A stretch of 64,000 bases of DNA. It comes from Lactobacillus hamsteri DSM 5661 = JCM 6256 (GTDB taxonomy: Bacteria; Bacillota; Bacilli; Lactobacillales; Lactobacillaceae). This document shows positions 9,143 through 19,837 of the stretch, piece after piece. The stretch is taken from contig NZ_BALY01000003.1 in assembly GCF_000615445.1 (NCBI RefSeq), positions 1-64,000 on the forward strand. Direction: 5' to 3'. A model generated the notes under the pieces. It searched no databases. It was not told the origin of the DNA and was given only the letters and a program-made list of their open reading frames with translations. Position numbers and translations under genes: made by a program. The stretch's first letter is position 1; each line of letters starts with the position of its first letter.

Positions 9143-11743
9143 TTACTTATCGTCATCCTTTAAATCATCTTGCCAGTTGGCAACTAATTGCATAACTTGA
9201 AGCGGAGTTTTATCAGCTAGATATAAATTAGAAATTTGATCCAAAATTTCTTTATCTGCATCGGACATTTCTGCTTTCGGTTCCGCCTTGTCTTCGGTTG
9301 GTTCATTCGGAACTTTAGCAAATAAATCAAGTTGTTCAGTTGCCGGTCCAAGCTCGCTAGCGCCTTGCGCTTCAAGACGCTTCAATAATTTAGTTGCCTC
9401 ACGTAAAACTTTATTTGGCAAACCTGCAAGTTGGGCAACGTGAATACCATAACTTTGATCAGCTGGTCCCGCTAAAATCTTATGCAAGAAAATCAATTTG
9501 CCATTTTCTTCCGTAGCCCCAACATGGATATTCTTTAAATGGTTCAAAGTTTTATCCATATCGGTTAATTCATGATAGTGAGTCGCAAATAAAGTTTTGG
9601 CTCCTACTTTATCATGCAAGTATTTTACAATTGCTCCTGCAAGAGCCATTCCGTCATATGTTGCCGTACCACGGCCAATTTCATCGAATAAAACCAAACT
9701 ACGTTTAGTCGCATACTGCAAAGCTTCATTAGCTTCACTCATTTCAACCATAAACGTACTTTGACCAGAAATAAGGTCATCAGCAGCTCCAATTCTCGTG
9801 AAAATTTGGTCAAATACTGGCAATTCAGCACTATCCGCAGGAACAAAACAGCCTACTTGAGCCATAATAGCAATTAAAGCCATTTGGCGCATATAAGTAC
9901 TTTTACCTGACATGTTAGGTCCAGTAATTAAGTAAACATCAGTATCTTCACCCATCTCAACATTATTTGGAATATAAGATCCTGCTGTCATTACTTTTTC
10001 CACAACTGGATGGCGTCCGTCAATTACATTAATGTCTTGATTATCTGTGTGAAAGACTGGACGACAATAATTATTTTGTTCAGCTACTGTCGCAAAACCT
10101 GTATAAACATCGAGTTCAGCTAATTGATTGCCAAGTTTTTGCAAGGCAGGAATATACTTTTTAGTTTCTTCACGAAGTTTGACAAAAATATCGTATTCTA
10201 AATCAGTAGAACGAGTTTGAGCCTCCATAATCAAGTTTTCATGCTCTTTAAGTTCAGGAGTAATGTAACGCTCTGAATTGGTTAAAGTCTGCTTGCGCGT
10301 ATAGCGATCAAGCGGAACCTTCTTTTTATTTCCGTTAGAAACTTGAATATAGTAACCGAAGACTTTATTGTAACCAACCTTTAAATTATCGATTCCAGTT
10401 TTTTGACGTTCTTCGGCTTCCATTTGAGCAAGCCATTGCTTACCATTATCCATGGCATCACGATATCGATCAAGCTGAGCGTCTACGCCTTCACGAATTA
10501 AGCCACCTTCAGTAGTCAAAACTGGCGGATCTTTAACAATCGTTGTTGAAATCAATTCCGCAACTCCTTGAAGCGGATCAATTTTAGCAGCAAAATCTTT
10601 TAAAACATCACTGTCAGATTGTTCTAAAGCATCCAAAATAACCGGAACAGCGTGAAGTGAACGTGAAAGTTGCAATAATTCACGGGCATTAACATTTCCA
10701 AACGCAATTCGTCCGGTTAAACGCTCCAAGTCATAAACACCTTTCAAAGCATCAACAACATTTTCACGCGTAAAGTAACCATCAAGAAGTGCTTGCACCA
10801 TCTCTTGACGATGGTTAATTTGATCAACTGACAATAATGGTCTTGATAGCCATTGCTTTAAAAGTCGTGCTCCCATTGCTGTATGAGTTTTATCAATTAC
10901 CCAAAATAGCGAACCCATCTTTTTGCCAGTTTTAGCAGACGAGATCAATTCCAAATTATTTTGCACAACATGGGACATCTGCAAATATTGGTTAACTTCG
11001 TAGCTTTTAGCAATCTGCAAGTGAGCTAAGCTACGCTTTTGAGTTGTTAACAAATAGCTGACTAATTGTTCTGCAGCTAATTTTTCAGCCTGATTATGCA
11101 AATTCTGTTCAACGTAAGAAATTTCCGCATGCTCACCTTCGAGAGGAGTTGGCGTTGAAACAGTAATATTTGCCTTATGCAAAAAATCCTTATTATCCTC
11201 TGTCAAAGTCCCATCATAAACAACTTCGCGAGTTCGAAGAGACAATAACTCATTAGAAACTGACGCAAAATCCTTTAAGTGCGTCGCATAAACTTCCCCA
11301 GTCGACAAGTCGCTGTAAGCTAGACCGAAACCTGATTTAGTGGTAACTACTGAAGTAAGATAATTAGATTCCTTAGCTTCATTTGGTCCTTCGGCCATCA
11401 TAGTACCTGGCGTTACTAGTTGAATAATGCCTCGCTTAACCATTCCTTTAGCTTTTTTAGGATCTTCAAGTTGTTCACAAAGGGCAACTTTATATCCTTT
11501 TTCAACTAAAGTATTTACATAATTATCAACTGCCATGTGTGGCACGCCTGCCATAGGAATTGGATTTTTAGTTTTATTAGAACGGTGCGTTAAAGTCAAT
11601 TCGAGGATTTGGGCTCCCTTAACCGCATCCTCTTCAAAAAGTTCATAAAAGTCTCCGACACGATAAAAAAGAAAGGCGTCAGGATATTGCTTTTTAATTT
11701 CATAATATTGCTCCATCATTGGAGTAGTGCTTGTATTAGCCAA
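9143..11743 (-). CDS. mutS: DNA mismatch recognition ATPase MutS
   Basis: The 866-residue protein shows the MutS1 order: mismatch-binding domain (DAFLFYRVGDFYELFEEDA), connector, core/clamp, then the ABC-type ATPase with ITGPNMSGKSTYMRQ (Walker A) and LVLFDEIGRGTATYDG (Walker B), and a helix-turn-helix tail. It recognises mispairs and recruits MutL. All catalytic elements look normal, unlike the adjacent MutL. It is first in the mutS-mutL-ruvA-ruvB-yajC run. Confidence 0.97.
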   Translation of the reverse strand: MANTSTTPMMEQYYEIKKQYPDAFLFYRVGDFYELFEEDAVKGAQILELTLTHRSNKTKNPIPMAGVPHMAVDNYVNTLVEKGYKVALCEQLEDPKKAKGMVKRGIIQLVTPGTMMAEGPNEAKESNYLTSVVTTKSGFGLAYSDLSTGEVYATHLKDFASVSNELLSLRTREVVYDGTLTEDNKDFLHKANITVSTPTPLEGEHAEISYVEQNLHNQAEKLAAEQLVSYLLTTQKRSLAHLQIAKSYEVNQYLQMSHVVQNNLELISSAKTGKKMGSLFWVIDKTHTAMGARLLKQWLSRPLLSVDQINHRQEMVQALLDGYFTRENVVDALKGVYDLERLTGRIAFGNVNARELLQLSRSLHAVPVILDALEQSDSDVLKDFAAKIDPLQGVAELISTTIVKDPPVLTTEGGLIREGVDAQLDRYRDAMDNGKQWLAQMEAEERQKTGIDNLKVGYNKVFGYYIQVSNGNKKKVPLDRYTRKQTLTNSERYITPELKEHENLIMEAQTRSTDLEYDIFVKLREETKKYIPALQKLGNQLAELDVYTGFATVAEQNNYCRPVFHTDNQDINVIDGRHPVVEKVMTAGSYIPNNVEMGEDTDVYLITGPNMSGKSTYMRQMALIAIMAQVGCFVPADSAELPVFDQIFTRIGAADDLISGQSTFMVEMSEANEALQYATKRSLVLFDEIGRGTATYDGMALAGAIVKYLHDKVGAKTLFATHYHELTDMDKTLNHLKNIHVGATEENGKLIFLHKILAGPADQSYGIHVAQLAGLPNKVLREATKLLKRLEAQGASELGPATEQLDLFAKVPNEPTEDKAEPKAEMSDADKEILDQISNLYLADKTPLQVMQLVANWQDDLKDDDK

Positions 11744-11811
11744 ATGAACTCCTCTTTCTTAAAATCTTTTAATAACTGATAACTATTATACGACAAAGAA
11801 TCAAACAAAAG

Positions 11812-11840
11812 AAAAAAGACCGCAACGCGGCCTTTTTTCT
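11812..11840 (-). terminator. Intrinsic terminator after groEL
   Basis: A GC-rich hairpin (AAAGACCGC / GCGGCCTTT, one G-U pair on the minus strand) is followed by a T-rich tract in minus orientation, about 50 bases past the groEL stop. Confidence 0.8.
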
Positions 11841-11888
11841 TTTTAAGTATATCTATAAAATTCAATATTATTAACTAATTTAGTTAAA

Positions 11889-13517
<1,629 letters not shown>

Positions 13518-13568
13518 TTATCTATGCTCCTTATTTCAAATTTATTTTTATTTATGTCTTTAAGTTTA

Positions 13569-13853
13569 TTACTTAACGATTGCTAAAATGTCTTTTTCAC
13601 GAAGGACTAAGTACTTTTCACCTTCATATTTAACATTAGTGCCAGAGTACTTATCGTATAAAACTACGTCGCCTTTCTTAACAGTCATAGGCAACTTTTC
13701 ACCGTTATCTGCGTAAGCACCATTACCTACTGCAACAACTTCACCTTCAGTTGGCTTTTCTTTAGCATTGGAAGCAAGGACGATACCTCCAACAGTCTTT
13801 TCTTCTTCTTCTTTAACTTTTACGATCACGCGATCACCGATTGGTTCTAACAC
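13569..13853 (-). CDS. groS: Co-chaperonin GroES
   Basis: The 94-residue protein has the GroES fold signature [17 protein letters not shown], the mobile loop ([15 protein letters not shown]) and [15 protein letters not shown]. The start codon is GTG, preceded by GGAGGG. It caps the GroEL ring. It is first in the groES-groEL operon. Confidence 0.97.
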   Translation of the reverse strand: MLEPIGDRVIVKVKEEEEKTVGGIVLASNAKEKPTEGEVVAVGNGAYADNGEKLPMTVKKGDVVLYDKYSGTNVKYEGEKYLVLREKDILAIVK

Positions 13854-13908
13854 GTTTGTCCCTCCTATTAATTATTTTCTTTTAAAAATTTATAATCATT
13901 ATTAATAA

Positions 13909-13935
13909 TTAGCACTCGTATTTCTTAAGTGCTAA
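13909..13935. promoter_or_regulatory. CIRCE operator 1 (HrcA site), downstream of the groES -10
   Basis: TTAGCACTC, nine bases, then AAGTGCTAA: the 27-bp CIRCE inverted repeat with one deviation in the right arm. It lies between the groES -10 box and the start codon, where HrcA would block transcription. Confidence 0.93.
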
Positions 13936-13947
13936 CTTACAAATATG

Positions 13948-13976
13948 ATAATAACTTGTTTTGTAAAAAAATGCAA
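13948..13976 (-). promoter_or_regulatory. groES-groEL promoter
   Basis: On the minus strand, TTGCAT (13976-13971) is followed after 17 bases by TATTAT (13953-13948). This vegetative sigma-A-type promoter sits between two CIRCE operators. Confidence 0.8.
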
Positions 13977-13984
13977 GAAAAAAT

Positions 13985-14011
13985 TAGCACTCTTTTATAA
14001 AAAGTGCTAAT
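13985..14011. promoter_or_regulatory. CIRCE operator 2, upstream of the groES -35
   Basis: A second TTAGCACTC-N9-AAGTGCTAA repeat lies just upstream of the -35 box. On the minus strand its right arm is followed by a T-rich stretch. It is also the only terminator-like hairpin between the scrA stop (14052) and groES. Confidence 0.9.
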
Positions 14012-14051
14012 TTCTTAATTTGTTTTGATTTTTGTCTAGAGAAGAATAAGT

Positions 14052-16004
14052 TTATTCGTGAGCTGTTACGGCAATTAACTTGTCACCGTGCTTGTCACCA
14101 GCATCACTAATACGTGATACATTTGCGTAGTTTGCAGTATTGGTAATCACAACCATCACAGTTGTATCGTAACCAGCCTTCTTAACAGCATCAAGATCAA
14201 CTGTGCCAAGCTTGTCGCCCTTGTTAACTCTTTGGCCTTGTTTTACAAAGCTTTCGAAGTGTTCACCTTTCAAGTTAACAGTATCAAGACCGATGTGAAT
14301 TAAAACTTCTGCACCTTCATCTGACTTAATACCATAAGCGTGCTTAGTTTCATAAGCAATTGTAACTGTACCAGTTACTGGTGAGTAGATTGTGCCATCG
14401 CTAGGAATAACAGCTGCACCATCACCCATTAATTTTGCTGAAAATACTTGGTCATTAACCTTAGTTAAGCTTTCAGGTTGACCATCAACTGGTGAAGCAA
14501 TAACTTCATCGTGCAAGCTTAATTGTTCTTTTGAAACTTGTTCAGCTCTTTGATTATTTTCAGCTTGAGTAGTTGCATCGTTAACTGGAACATCTTGACT
14601 AGCAACTTCTTCCTTCAAGTGACCTTTACCGTAAACATAAGTTAAGACAAAGGCAACTACGAAACTGATTATTACAGAAACAATCCACATAGGAATAGTC
14701 TTTGGATAAATTGAAAGGAATCCAAGGAAACCTGCTGAACCCAAAGCTGCGGCAGTAACATGCATAAGTCCTGCAAATGCTGCGGCAACACCTGAACCGA
14801 TCAAAGCACAGAAGAATGGGAATTTGTATTTCAAGTTAACACCGAAAAGTGCAGGTTCAGTAATACCAAGAAGTGCTGAAACACCAGCCGATGAAGAAAG
14901 ACCCTTCATCTTTTTGTTCTTAGTTAAGAAGTAAACTGCGAAAGTTGCAGCACCTTGAGCTACGTTAGCCATACATGCAGTAACGAAGATAAAGTCACCA
15001 GAACTTGCACCATGACTTTGAGCAAATTGTGCCAACAATTGTGTTTCAACAGCTGGGAAGCTTTGGTGAAGACCTGTTGTAACAATTGCTGAGTAAGTCA
15101 AACCAAAGATACCCATACCAAATGCGCCTGTTGTGTTGTAAAGCCATACAATAGCAGCAGTAATTGCATCTGATACCCCTTTGAATACAGGACCGATAAT
15201 CGTGTAAGTAAGGAAACCTGTAATCATAAGTGAAAGAAGAGGCGTAAATGTAAAGTCAACTGCAGATGGCAACCATTTATGGAATTTCTTTTCAAGAATT
15301 GAAAGAACCCAAACAGCAACTAAAACAGGAATAACTTGGTATTGGTAATTTGTTTGAGCAACATTCCAACCCCATAAATCCCAGAATTTAGCTGCGCCAC
15401 CTAAGTTTGGCGTGGTCATAATCATACCAACAGCTGCACCTAAGAATTGGTTAGCACCAAATCGCTTAGCTGCGGACATACCAACAAGAATTGGCATAAA
15501 GATAAATGGAGCTGCTGACATGATTTGAATCATGCTAGAAAGTCCAGCAATATTTGGAGCCATTTGAACAACTGACTTAGCACCGAAAAGTCCAGGTGAA
15601 GTCAAGAAGTTGTTCAAAGCCATAAGCAAACCACCAGCAACTAAGGCTGGAATGATTGGAACAAAGATATCAGACAAAAGTTTAATGAAGTCCATCACAG
15701 GATTCTTCTTTTGTCCTTCAGCTGCAACTTTCTTTAAATCATCAGTTGATAATTCTTTCAAACCAGTGATGTTAATAAATTCATCGTAAACATCATTAAC
15801 ATCCCCAGGTCCAATAATAACTTGATATTGACCATTGGTCTTAAATGTTCCCTTTACATCAGGATCATTATCTAAAGCTTTTTGGTCAACTTTTGAATCA
15901 TCCTTTAACACAAGACGTAAACGAGTAGCACAGTGCGCACCGGCGATAATGTTATCGCGACCAACTGCTTTGATTACTCGTTCAGCCACTTTTCTATGGT
16001 CCAT
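14052..16004 (-). CDS. scrA: Sucrose-specific PTS transporter EIIBCA
   Basis: The 650-residue protein has three fused PTS domains. EIIB comes first, with the phosphorylated Cys in [14 protein letters not shown] follows with about ten membrane segments and [11 protein letters not shown] / [15 protein letters not shown] is last, with the His in [13 protein letters not shown]. It imports sucrose as sucrose 6-phosphate. The start at 16004 follows AGGGAGG; an upstream in-frame start (16055) has no such site and overlaps the promoter. It is transcribed divergently from scrB, which hydrolyses its product. A cre-like site and a ScrR-type operator precede it. Confidence 0.94.
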   Translation of the reverse strand: MDHRKVAERVIKAVGRDNIIAGAHCATRLRLVLKDDSKVDQKALDNDPDVKGTFKTNGQYQVIIGPGDVNDVYDEFINITGLKELSTDDLKKVAAEGQKKNPVMDFIKLLSDIFVPIIPALVAGGLLMALNNFLTSPGLFGAKSVVQMAPNIAGLSSMIQIMSAAPFIFMPILVGMSAAKRFGANQFLGAAVGMIMTTPNLGGAAKFWDLWGWNVAQTNYQYQVIPVLVAVWVLSILEKKFHKWLPSAVDFTFTPLLSLMITGFLTYTIIGPVFKGVSDAITAAIVWLYNTTGAFGMGIFGLTYSAIVTTGLHQSFPAVETQLLAQFAQSHGASSGDFIFVTACMANVAQGAATFAVYFLTKNKKMKGLSSSAGVSALLGITEPALFGVNLKYKFPFFCALIGSGVAAAFAGLMHVTAAALGSAGFLGFLSIYPKTIPMWIVSVIISFVVAFVLTYVYGKGHLKEEVASQDVPVNDATTQAENNQRAEQVSKEQLSLHDEVIASPVDGQPESLTKVNDQVFSAKLMGDGAAVIPSDGTIYSPVTGTVTIAYETKHAYGIKSDEGAEVLIHIGLDTVNLKGEHFESFVKQGQRVNKGDKLGTVDLDAVKKAGYDTTVMVVITNTANYANVSRISDAGDKHGDKLIAVTAHE

Positions 16005-16029
16005 ACGTATCCTCCCTCTAAGCATTTGT

Positions 16030-16043
16030 TGTAAACGCTTAAC
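16030..16043. promoter_or_regulatory. Candidate catabolite-responsive element (cre) in the scrA leader
   Basis: TGTAAACGCTTAAC matches the cre consensus TGWAANCGNTNWCA at 12 of 14 positions. It lies between the scrA -10 and start codon, a repressing position for CcpA. Confidence 0.6.
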
Positions 16044-16060
16044 TTCATTTCTCAATAACT

Positions 16061-16100
16061 ATGATAGCGTATTCTAAAAATATGTCAATCGATTAACATA
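16061..16100 (-). promoter_or_regulatory. scrA promoter with embedded ScrR operator
   Basis: A 20-bp near-palindrome, TATGTCAATCGATTAACATA (16081-16100), contains on the minus strand TTGACA (16088-16083), followed after 16 bases by TATCAT (16066-16061). A LacI-type repressor here would cover the -35 box. Confidence 0.75.
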
Positions 16101-16160
16101 TTTTTTCTTGTAATATTTTTAATAATTCGTTTTTATTGCTTGTATATCAGTTCTTGATAA

Positions 16161-16201
16161 TATGTTAATCGTTTGACATACTTATCATAATTCATTAGAA
16201 T
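16161..16201 (+). promoter_or_regulatory. scrB promoter with embedded ScrR operator
   Basis: The palindrome TATGTTAATCGTTTGACATA (16161-16180) resembles the scrA operator. TTGACA at 16173-16178 inside it is followed after 17 bases by TAGAAT (16196-16201), a near-consensus promoter for scrB-scrR. Confidence 0.8.
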
Positions 16202-16210
16202 AAAGAAAAT

Positions 16211-16224
16211 AGATAACGCTTACA
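16211..16224. promoter_or_regulatory. Candidate cre upstream of scrB
   Basis: AGATAACGCTTACA matches the cre consensus at 12 of 14 positions, just downstream of the scrB -10 and directly before the ribosome binding site. Confidence 0.55.
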
Positions 16225-16237
16225 TGGAGGCTATATT

Positions 16238-17695
16238 ATGGAATGGACACGAGAAAAAAGATACTTACCTTATAAGGATTGGTCTGCAGAAACCTTATTG
16301 CATTTACAAGCACAGGCAGCCAATTCTAAATATCAAATGCATTATCACTTACGCCCTATTTCTGGTTTGATTAATGATCCAAATGGTTTTTCTTACTTTA
16401 ATGGGGAATATCATGTTTTCTATCAATCATATCCATTTGGTGCTGTTCACGGACTTAAGTCTTGGGTACATTTCAAATCCAAAGATTTAGTTCACTGGCA
16501 AAACTTAGGATTAGCAGTTCAACCTGATTGCAAGGCTGATTCTCATGGTGCCTATTCTGGTAGTGCCAAAGAAATCAATGGCAAATTATTCTTAATGTAC
16601 ACTGGCAATCATCGTGATGAAAACTGGGTTCGTACACCATATCAAATTGGTGCTTGGATGGATAAAGATGGCAAAGTTAGTGATAAGACCATTTTATTTA
16701 AAAATCCTGACCACATTACTGAACATTTCCGTGATCCGCAAATTATTGAAAAAGACGGAATTTACTACGCTATTTTAGGTGCCCAAGATGAGGAAAATAA
16801 ACACGGTCACATCGATGTTTGGAAATCTGAAGATTTAAAAGATTGGCAAGAATTAGGTTTTCTTAAGTTCTCAGATCAAGATATGGGCTACATGATTGAA
16901 TGTCCTAACTTAGTAAATGTTAATGGACACTCTGTCATTATCTTTTGCCCACAAGGATTAGATAAATCAGTTGCTGACTACGATGATATTTATCCAAATA
17001 TGTACGTAATTGGGGACGAAGTCGATTTTGAAAATCATAAGGTTATCAATCCTTCAACTCTTCATAATCTTGATGAAGGATTTGATGTTTATGCCACTCA
17101 AGCATTCAACGCACCAGATGGCAAAGCTTATGAAATCAGCTGGGTAGGTCTTCCAGATACTACTTACCCTACTGATGATGAAGGCTGGGCAAATTGTTTA
17201 AGTCAAGTTAAGGAACTTGAAATTAAAGATGGTAAATTACTCCAAAAGCCTGTTGAAGCAATTAAGTCTCTTCGTCATGACGAAGAAAAGATTACTTCAC
17301 AATTAATTAAGGAAAACAGTGGCAATCAATACGAATTAGAACTTGAAATTGCTGCAGATCAAATTGGCAATTTACATTTGGCAGCTAACGATGACTTGAG
17401 TCAAAGTTTGCGCATTGCCTTTGATACTCAAAACGGCACCCTTACTTTAGATCGTTCTAAGAGCGGCAAGAAAGTAGCTATTGATCATGGCGAACAAAGA
17501 ACTGTTTCTCTTGCTAAAAACAGCAAACTTCGTTTAAATATTTTTATTGACCACTCATTAGCAGAAATTTTCGTTAATGATGGTGAACACGTATTGACTG
17601 GCAGATTTTTCGCTGATCCAAGTCACCAAAAGATTAGTTTTGATAAAGATATAGATTACAATGGTAAATTCTGGAAGATGGACACCATTTTATAA
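16238..17695 (+). CDS. scrB: Sucrose-6-phosphate hydrolase (GH32)
   Basis: The 485-residue protein has the three GH32 acidic motifs: NDPNG (46-50, nucleophile Asp), FRDPQ (about 165, transition-state stabiliser) and MIECPNL (about 225, acid/base Glu). A C-terminal beta-sandwich follows (SLRIAFDTQNGTLTLDRS). It cleaves sucrose 6-phosphate into glucose 6-phosphate and fructose. The ATG follows a GGAGG. scrR lies 20 bases downstream in the same operon. Confidence 0.95.
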   Translation: MEWTREKRYLPYKDWSAETLLHLQAQAANSKYQMHYHLRPISGLINDPNGFSYFNGEYHVFYQSYPFGAVHGLKSWVHFKSKDLVHWQNLGLAVQPDCKADSHGAYSGSAKEINGKLFLMYTGNHRDENWVRTPYQIGAWMDKDGKVSDKTILFKNPDHITEHFRDPQIIEKDGIYYAILGAQDEENKHGHIDVWKSEDLKDWQELGFLKFSDQDMGYMIECPNLVNVNGHSVIIFCPQGLDKSVADYDDIYPNMYVIGDEVDFENHKVINPSTLHNLDEGFDVYATQAFNAPDGKAYEISWVGLPDTTYPTDDEGWANCLSQVKELEIKDGKLLQKPVEAIKSLRHDEEKITSQLIKENSGNQYELELEIAADQIGNLHLAANDDLSQSLRIAFDTQNGTLTLDRSKSGKKVAIDHGEQRTVSLAKNSKLRLNIFIDHSLAEIFVNDGEHVLTGRFFADPSHQKISFDKDIDYNGKFWKMDTIL

Positions 17696-17715
17696 AAATA
17701 ATAAAGAGGGAAAGT

Positions 17716-18702
17716 ATGGCTGTTAAATTAACTGACGTTGCTAAAAAAGCTGGCGTTTCTGTAACTACCGTTTCGCGCGTAATTAATAATCACGGTTACC
17801 TTAGTGAAACTACCAAGCAAAAAGTTTTTGCGGCAATGAAAGAATTAAACTATCAACCAAATTCATTAGCTCGTTCTCTTCAAGGGAAAAAGATGAAGTT
17901 GATTGGCGTAATTTTTCCTAGTATTACCAATCCCCTATTTGCAGAATTAATTGAAGATATCGAAGCTTGCCTTTTTAAACAAGGCTACAAAATTATTATT
18001 TGCAATGCTGGAAAAGATAAGGAAAAAGAGCGCGAATATATCCGCATGCTTTTAGCCAATCAGGTTGATGGGATTATCGCTGGTGCTCATAACTTAGGAA
18101 TTCAAGAATACAAACAATTAGGTCTTCCAATTGTTTCTTTCGATCGCAGATTGTCTGATAATATTCCTATTGTAAGTTGCGATAATTACCAAGGGATTCA
18201 ATTAGCTGTCCATGATTTAATTCAAGCCGGCTGCAAAAATATTTACTTTTTAGGAAATAAAAAGAAAAAAGGCAATCCAACTGATGAACGCTTAAAGGCA
18301 TATGTTGATACTATCAAGTCTTTAAACTCTGAACCTCATATTTGTTCTGTTGCTTTCACTGATTCACCACTTCTTAAAAATATGACTATTCATAAAATGC
18401 TTGAAGAAGATCATCCTGATGGTGTTGTTTGTACCGATGATTTAACTGCAATTTTAGTTATGCAAGAAGCCAAGAAATTAGGGATTGATATTCCCAATGA
18501 TTTAAAAGTTATTGGCTTTGACGGGACTAAAGAAATTCAAACTTATCATTCTGAGCTTTCTACAATTGCTCAGCCAATCTCTGAAATGGCAGAATTATTG
18601 GTTAACTTGCTTTTAACAAGAATTGATAATCCTAATAAGCCATTGAAGCAAATGCACTATACTTTCCCAGTAAAATTAATCAAAAATTTAACAACCGCAT
18701 GA
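17716..18702 (+). CDS. scrR: Sucrose operon repressor, LacI family
   Basis: The 328-residue protein has an N-terminal LacI helix-turn-helix (VKLTDVAKKAGVSVTTVSRVINN) and hinge (NYQPNSLARSLQGKK), then a periplasmic-binding-protein-like effector domain. It probably binds the two operators between scrA and scrB and so regulates its own gene. The effector (fructose or a sugar phosphate) cannot be told from sequence. Confidence 0.92.
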   Translation: MAVKLTDVAKKAGVSVTTVSRVINNHGYLSETTKQKVFAAMKELNYQPNSLARSLQGKKMKLIGVIFPSITNPLFAELIEDIEACLFKQGYKIIICNAGKDKEKEREYIRMLLANQVDGIIAGAHNLGIQEYKQLGLPIVSFDRRLSDNIPIVSCDNYQGIQLAVHDLIQAGCKNIYFLGNKKKKGNPTDERLKAYVDTIKSLNSEPHICSVAFTDSPLLKNMTIHKMLEEDHPDGVVCTDDLTAILVMQEAKKLGIDIPNDLKVIGFDGTKEIQTYHSELSTIAQPISEMAELLVNLLLTRIDNPNKPLKQMHYTFPVKLIKNLTTA

Positions 18703-18706
18703 AACA

Positions 18707-18740
18707 CAAAAGCTAGTTCACTGTATGAACTAGCTTTTTT
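18707..18740. terminator. Bidirectional terminator between scrR and the helveticin-like gene
   Basis: A 12-bp stem AAGCTAGTTCA / TGAACTAGCTT is flanked by A-rich and T-rich tracts, so it can end transcription from both convergent genes. Confidence 0.88.
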
Positions 18741-18750
18741 CATCTTCAAA

Positions 18751-19734
18751 TTAATCGCCAAAGCCTTCTACTTTGTAAACACGATTCTTTAATGTAGTTA
18801 AATCACTCTTAGAATGGTAAGCAACTGTTAAGTAAATTTGGTTAGGATTAATAACTTGAACACTTTCGAATTCAGTTACATAGCCTAATGAATCAACTGT
18901 ATGATCGTGATCCAAATTTGCAACTTCCCACTTGTCAGGATCAGTGCATCCCCATGGGATTTTGACAATCTGACGTGGATGGCCTTCTTTAGCAAGACCT
19001 AAGAAATTAGTAGTAGGTCCTAACTGACAAGAAACATAAACATTGTTGTTTTTATCAATGTCATAACCCTGAATTGAAGGAATAGTTTGATTAAAGTTAG
19101 GAATATTAAATGCACCTAAACAATGCAAATTTTGAATATTTACATCTGAAGCATCGGCTTCTGCCGCATCAAGTGCTTCGTTAACTTCATTTAAATCATA
19201 AAGAGCAAAGTGACCAATATGATTTACATCAATACTTGCAATTAGCAAACGTTGATATGCAGGTGAAACAGCAGCTTCTAAACGTTCCAAGTCCTTGCCT
19301 GGGTAAGCGACACTGCCGTCGCCGTAACCATAACCTGCACGATTTAAGTAAGATAAACGTGGCATTTCAGTGTTGCTGTCGTATTGCAAAGTTCCGCTTT
19401 CTGGTAACTTAATTCTGGCAATTTGCGTATCCCAAAGAATGCTGCCATGCTTTTTAGGCTTAGTGCCGATAAACCAACGATCTTTTTCACCTGAATAAGT
19501 CCAAGTTTGCGTGTGACCGCCGGCCATGCCAGTTAAATAAACAATAGGATCATTTTCATCAAAAACAGCATGCTTGCTGCTGCCATCTGTTCTATAAACA
19601 ACAGTATCTGTTTGCTTATGCAAAAGCTGCAAAGCATAAACATATTTAGAACCTACATCAGAAGCTTGAACAACAACATGATGTAAATTTTCTAATTCAT
19701 ACATCAAACTTAATTTAACTTTTTTATCGATCAT
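18751..19734 (-). CDS. Helveticin J family protein (class III bacteriocin-like)
   Basis: The 327-residue protein shares many conserved segments with helveticin J as I recall it: VVQASDVGSKYVYALQL, GGHTQTW, RWFIGTKPK, PRLSYLNRAGYG, LEAAVSP, IQGYDID, RQIVKIPWG and YLTVAYHSKSD. There is no signal peptide or membrane segment, as usual for this family of large heat-labile bacteriocins and their homologues. Family membership is strong; killing activity is not shown, since many lactobacilli carry several divergent copies. The ribosome binding site is weak. It lies just downstream of a LiaF-like/LytTR operon but is separated by a terminator. No immunity gene is recognisable. Confidence 0.88.
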   Translation of the reverse strand: MIDKKVKLSLMYELENLHHVVVQASDVGSKYVYALQLLHKQTDTVVYRTDGSSKHAVFDENDPIVYLTGMAGGHTQTWTYSGEKDRWFIGTKPKKHGSILWDTQIARIKLPESGTLQYDSNTEMPRLSYLNRAGYGYGDGSVAYPGKDLERLEAAVSPAYQRLLIASIDVNHIGHFALYDLNEVNEALDAAEADASDVNIQNLHCLGAFNIPNFNQTIPSIQGYDIDKNNNVYVSCQLGPTTNFLGLAKEGHPRQIVKIPWGCTDPDKWEVANLDHDHTVDSLGYVTEFESVQVINPNQIYLTVAYHSKSDLTTLKNRVYKVEGFGD

Positions 19735-19803
19735 ACAGTTTGGCTCTTTCTATATCTAAAAATAATTATGTCTTTATTTTAATCCTATTTCTTCCAGAAT
19801 GAA

Positions 19804-19835
19804 AAAGTAAAGTTGTGCTAATACAACTTTACTTT
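19804..19835 (-). terminator. Intrinsic terminator after the LiaF-like gene
   Basis: A perfect 13-bp inverted repeat (AAAGTAAAGTTGT / ACAACTTTACTTT, 6-base loop) is followed on the minus strand by a T run. It begins 2 bases after the LiaF-like stop and upstream of the helveticin-like gene. Confidence 0.88.
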
Positions 19836-19837
19836 CC

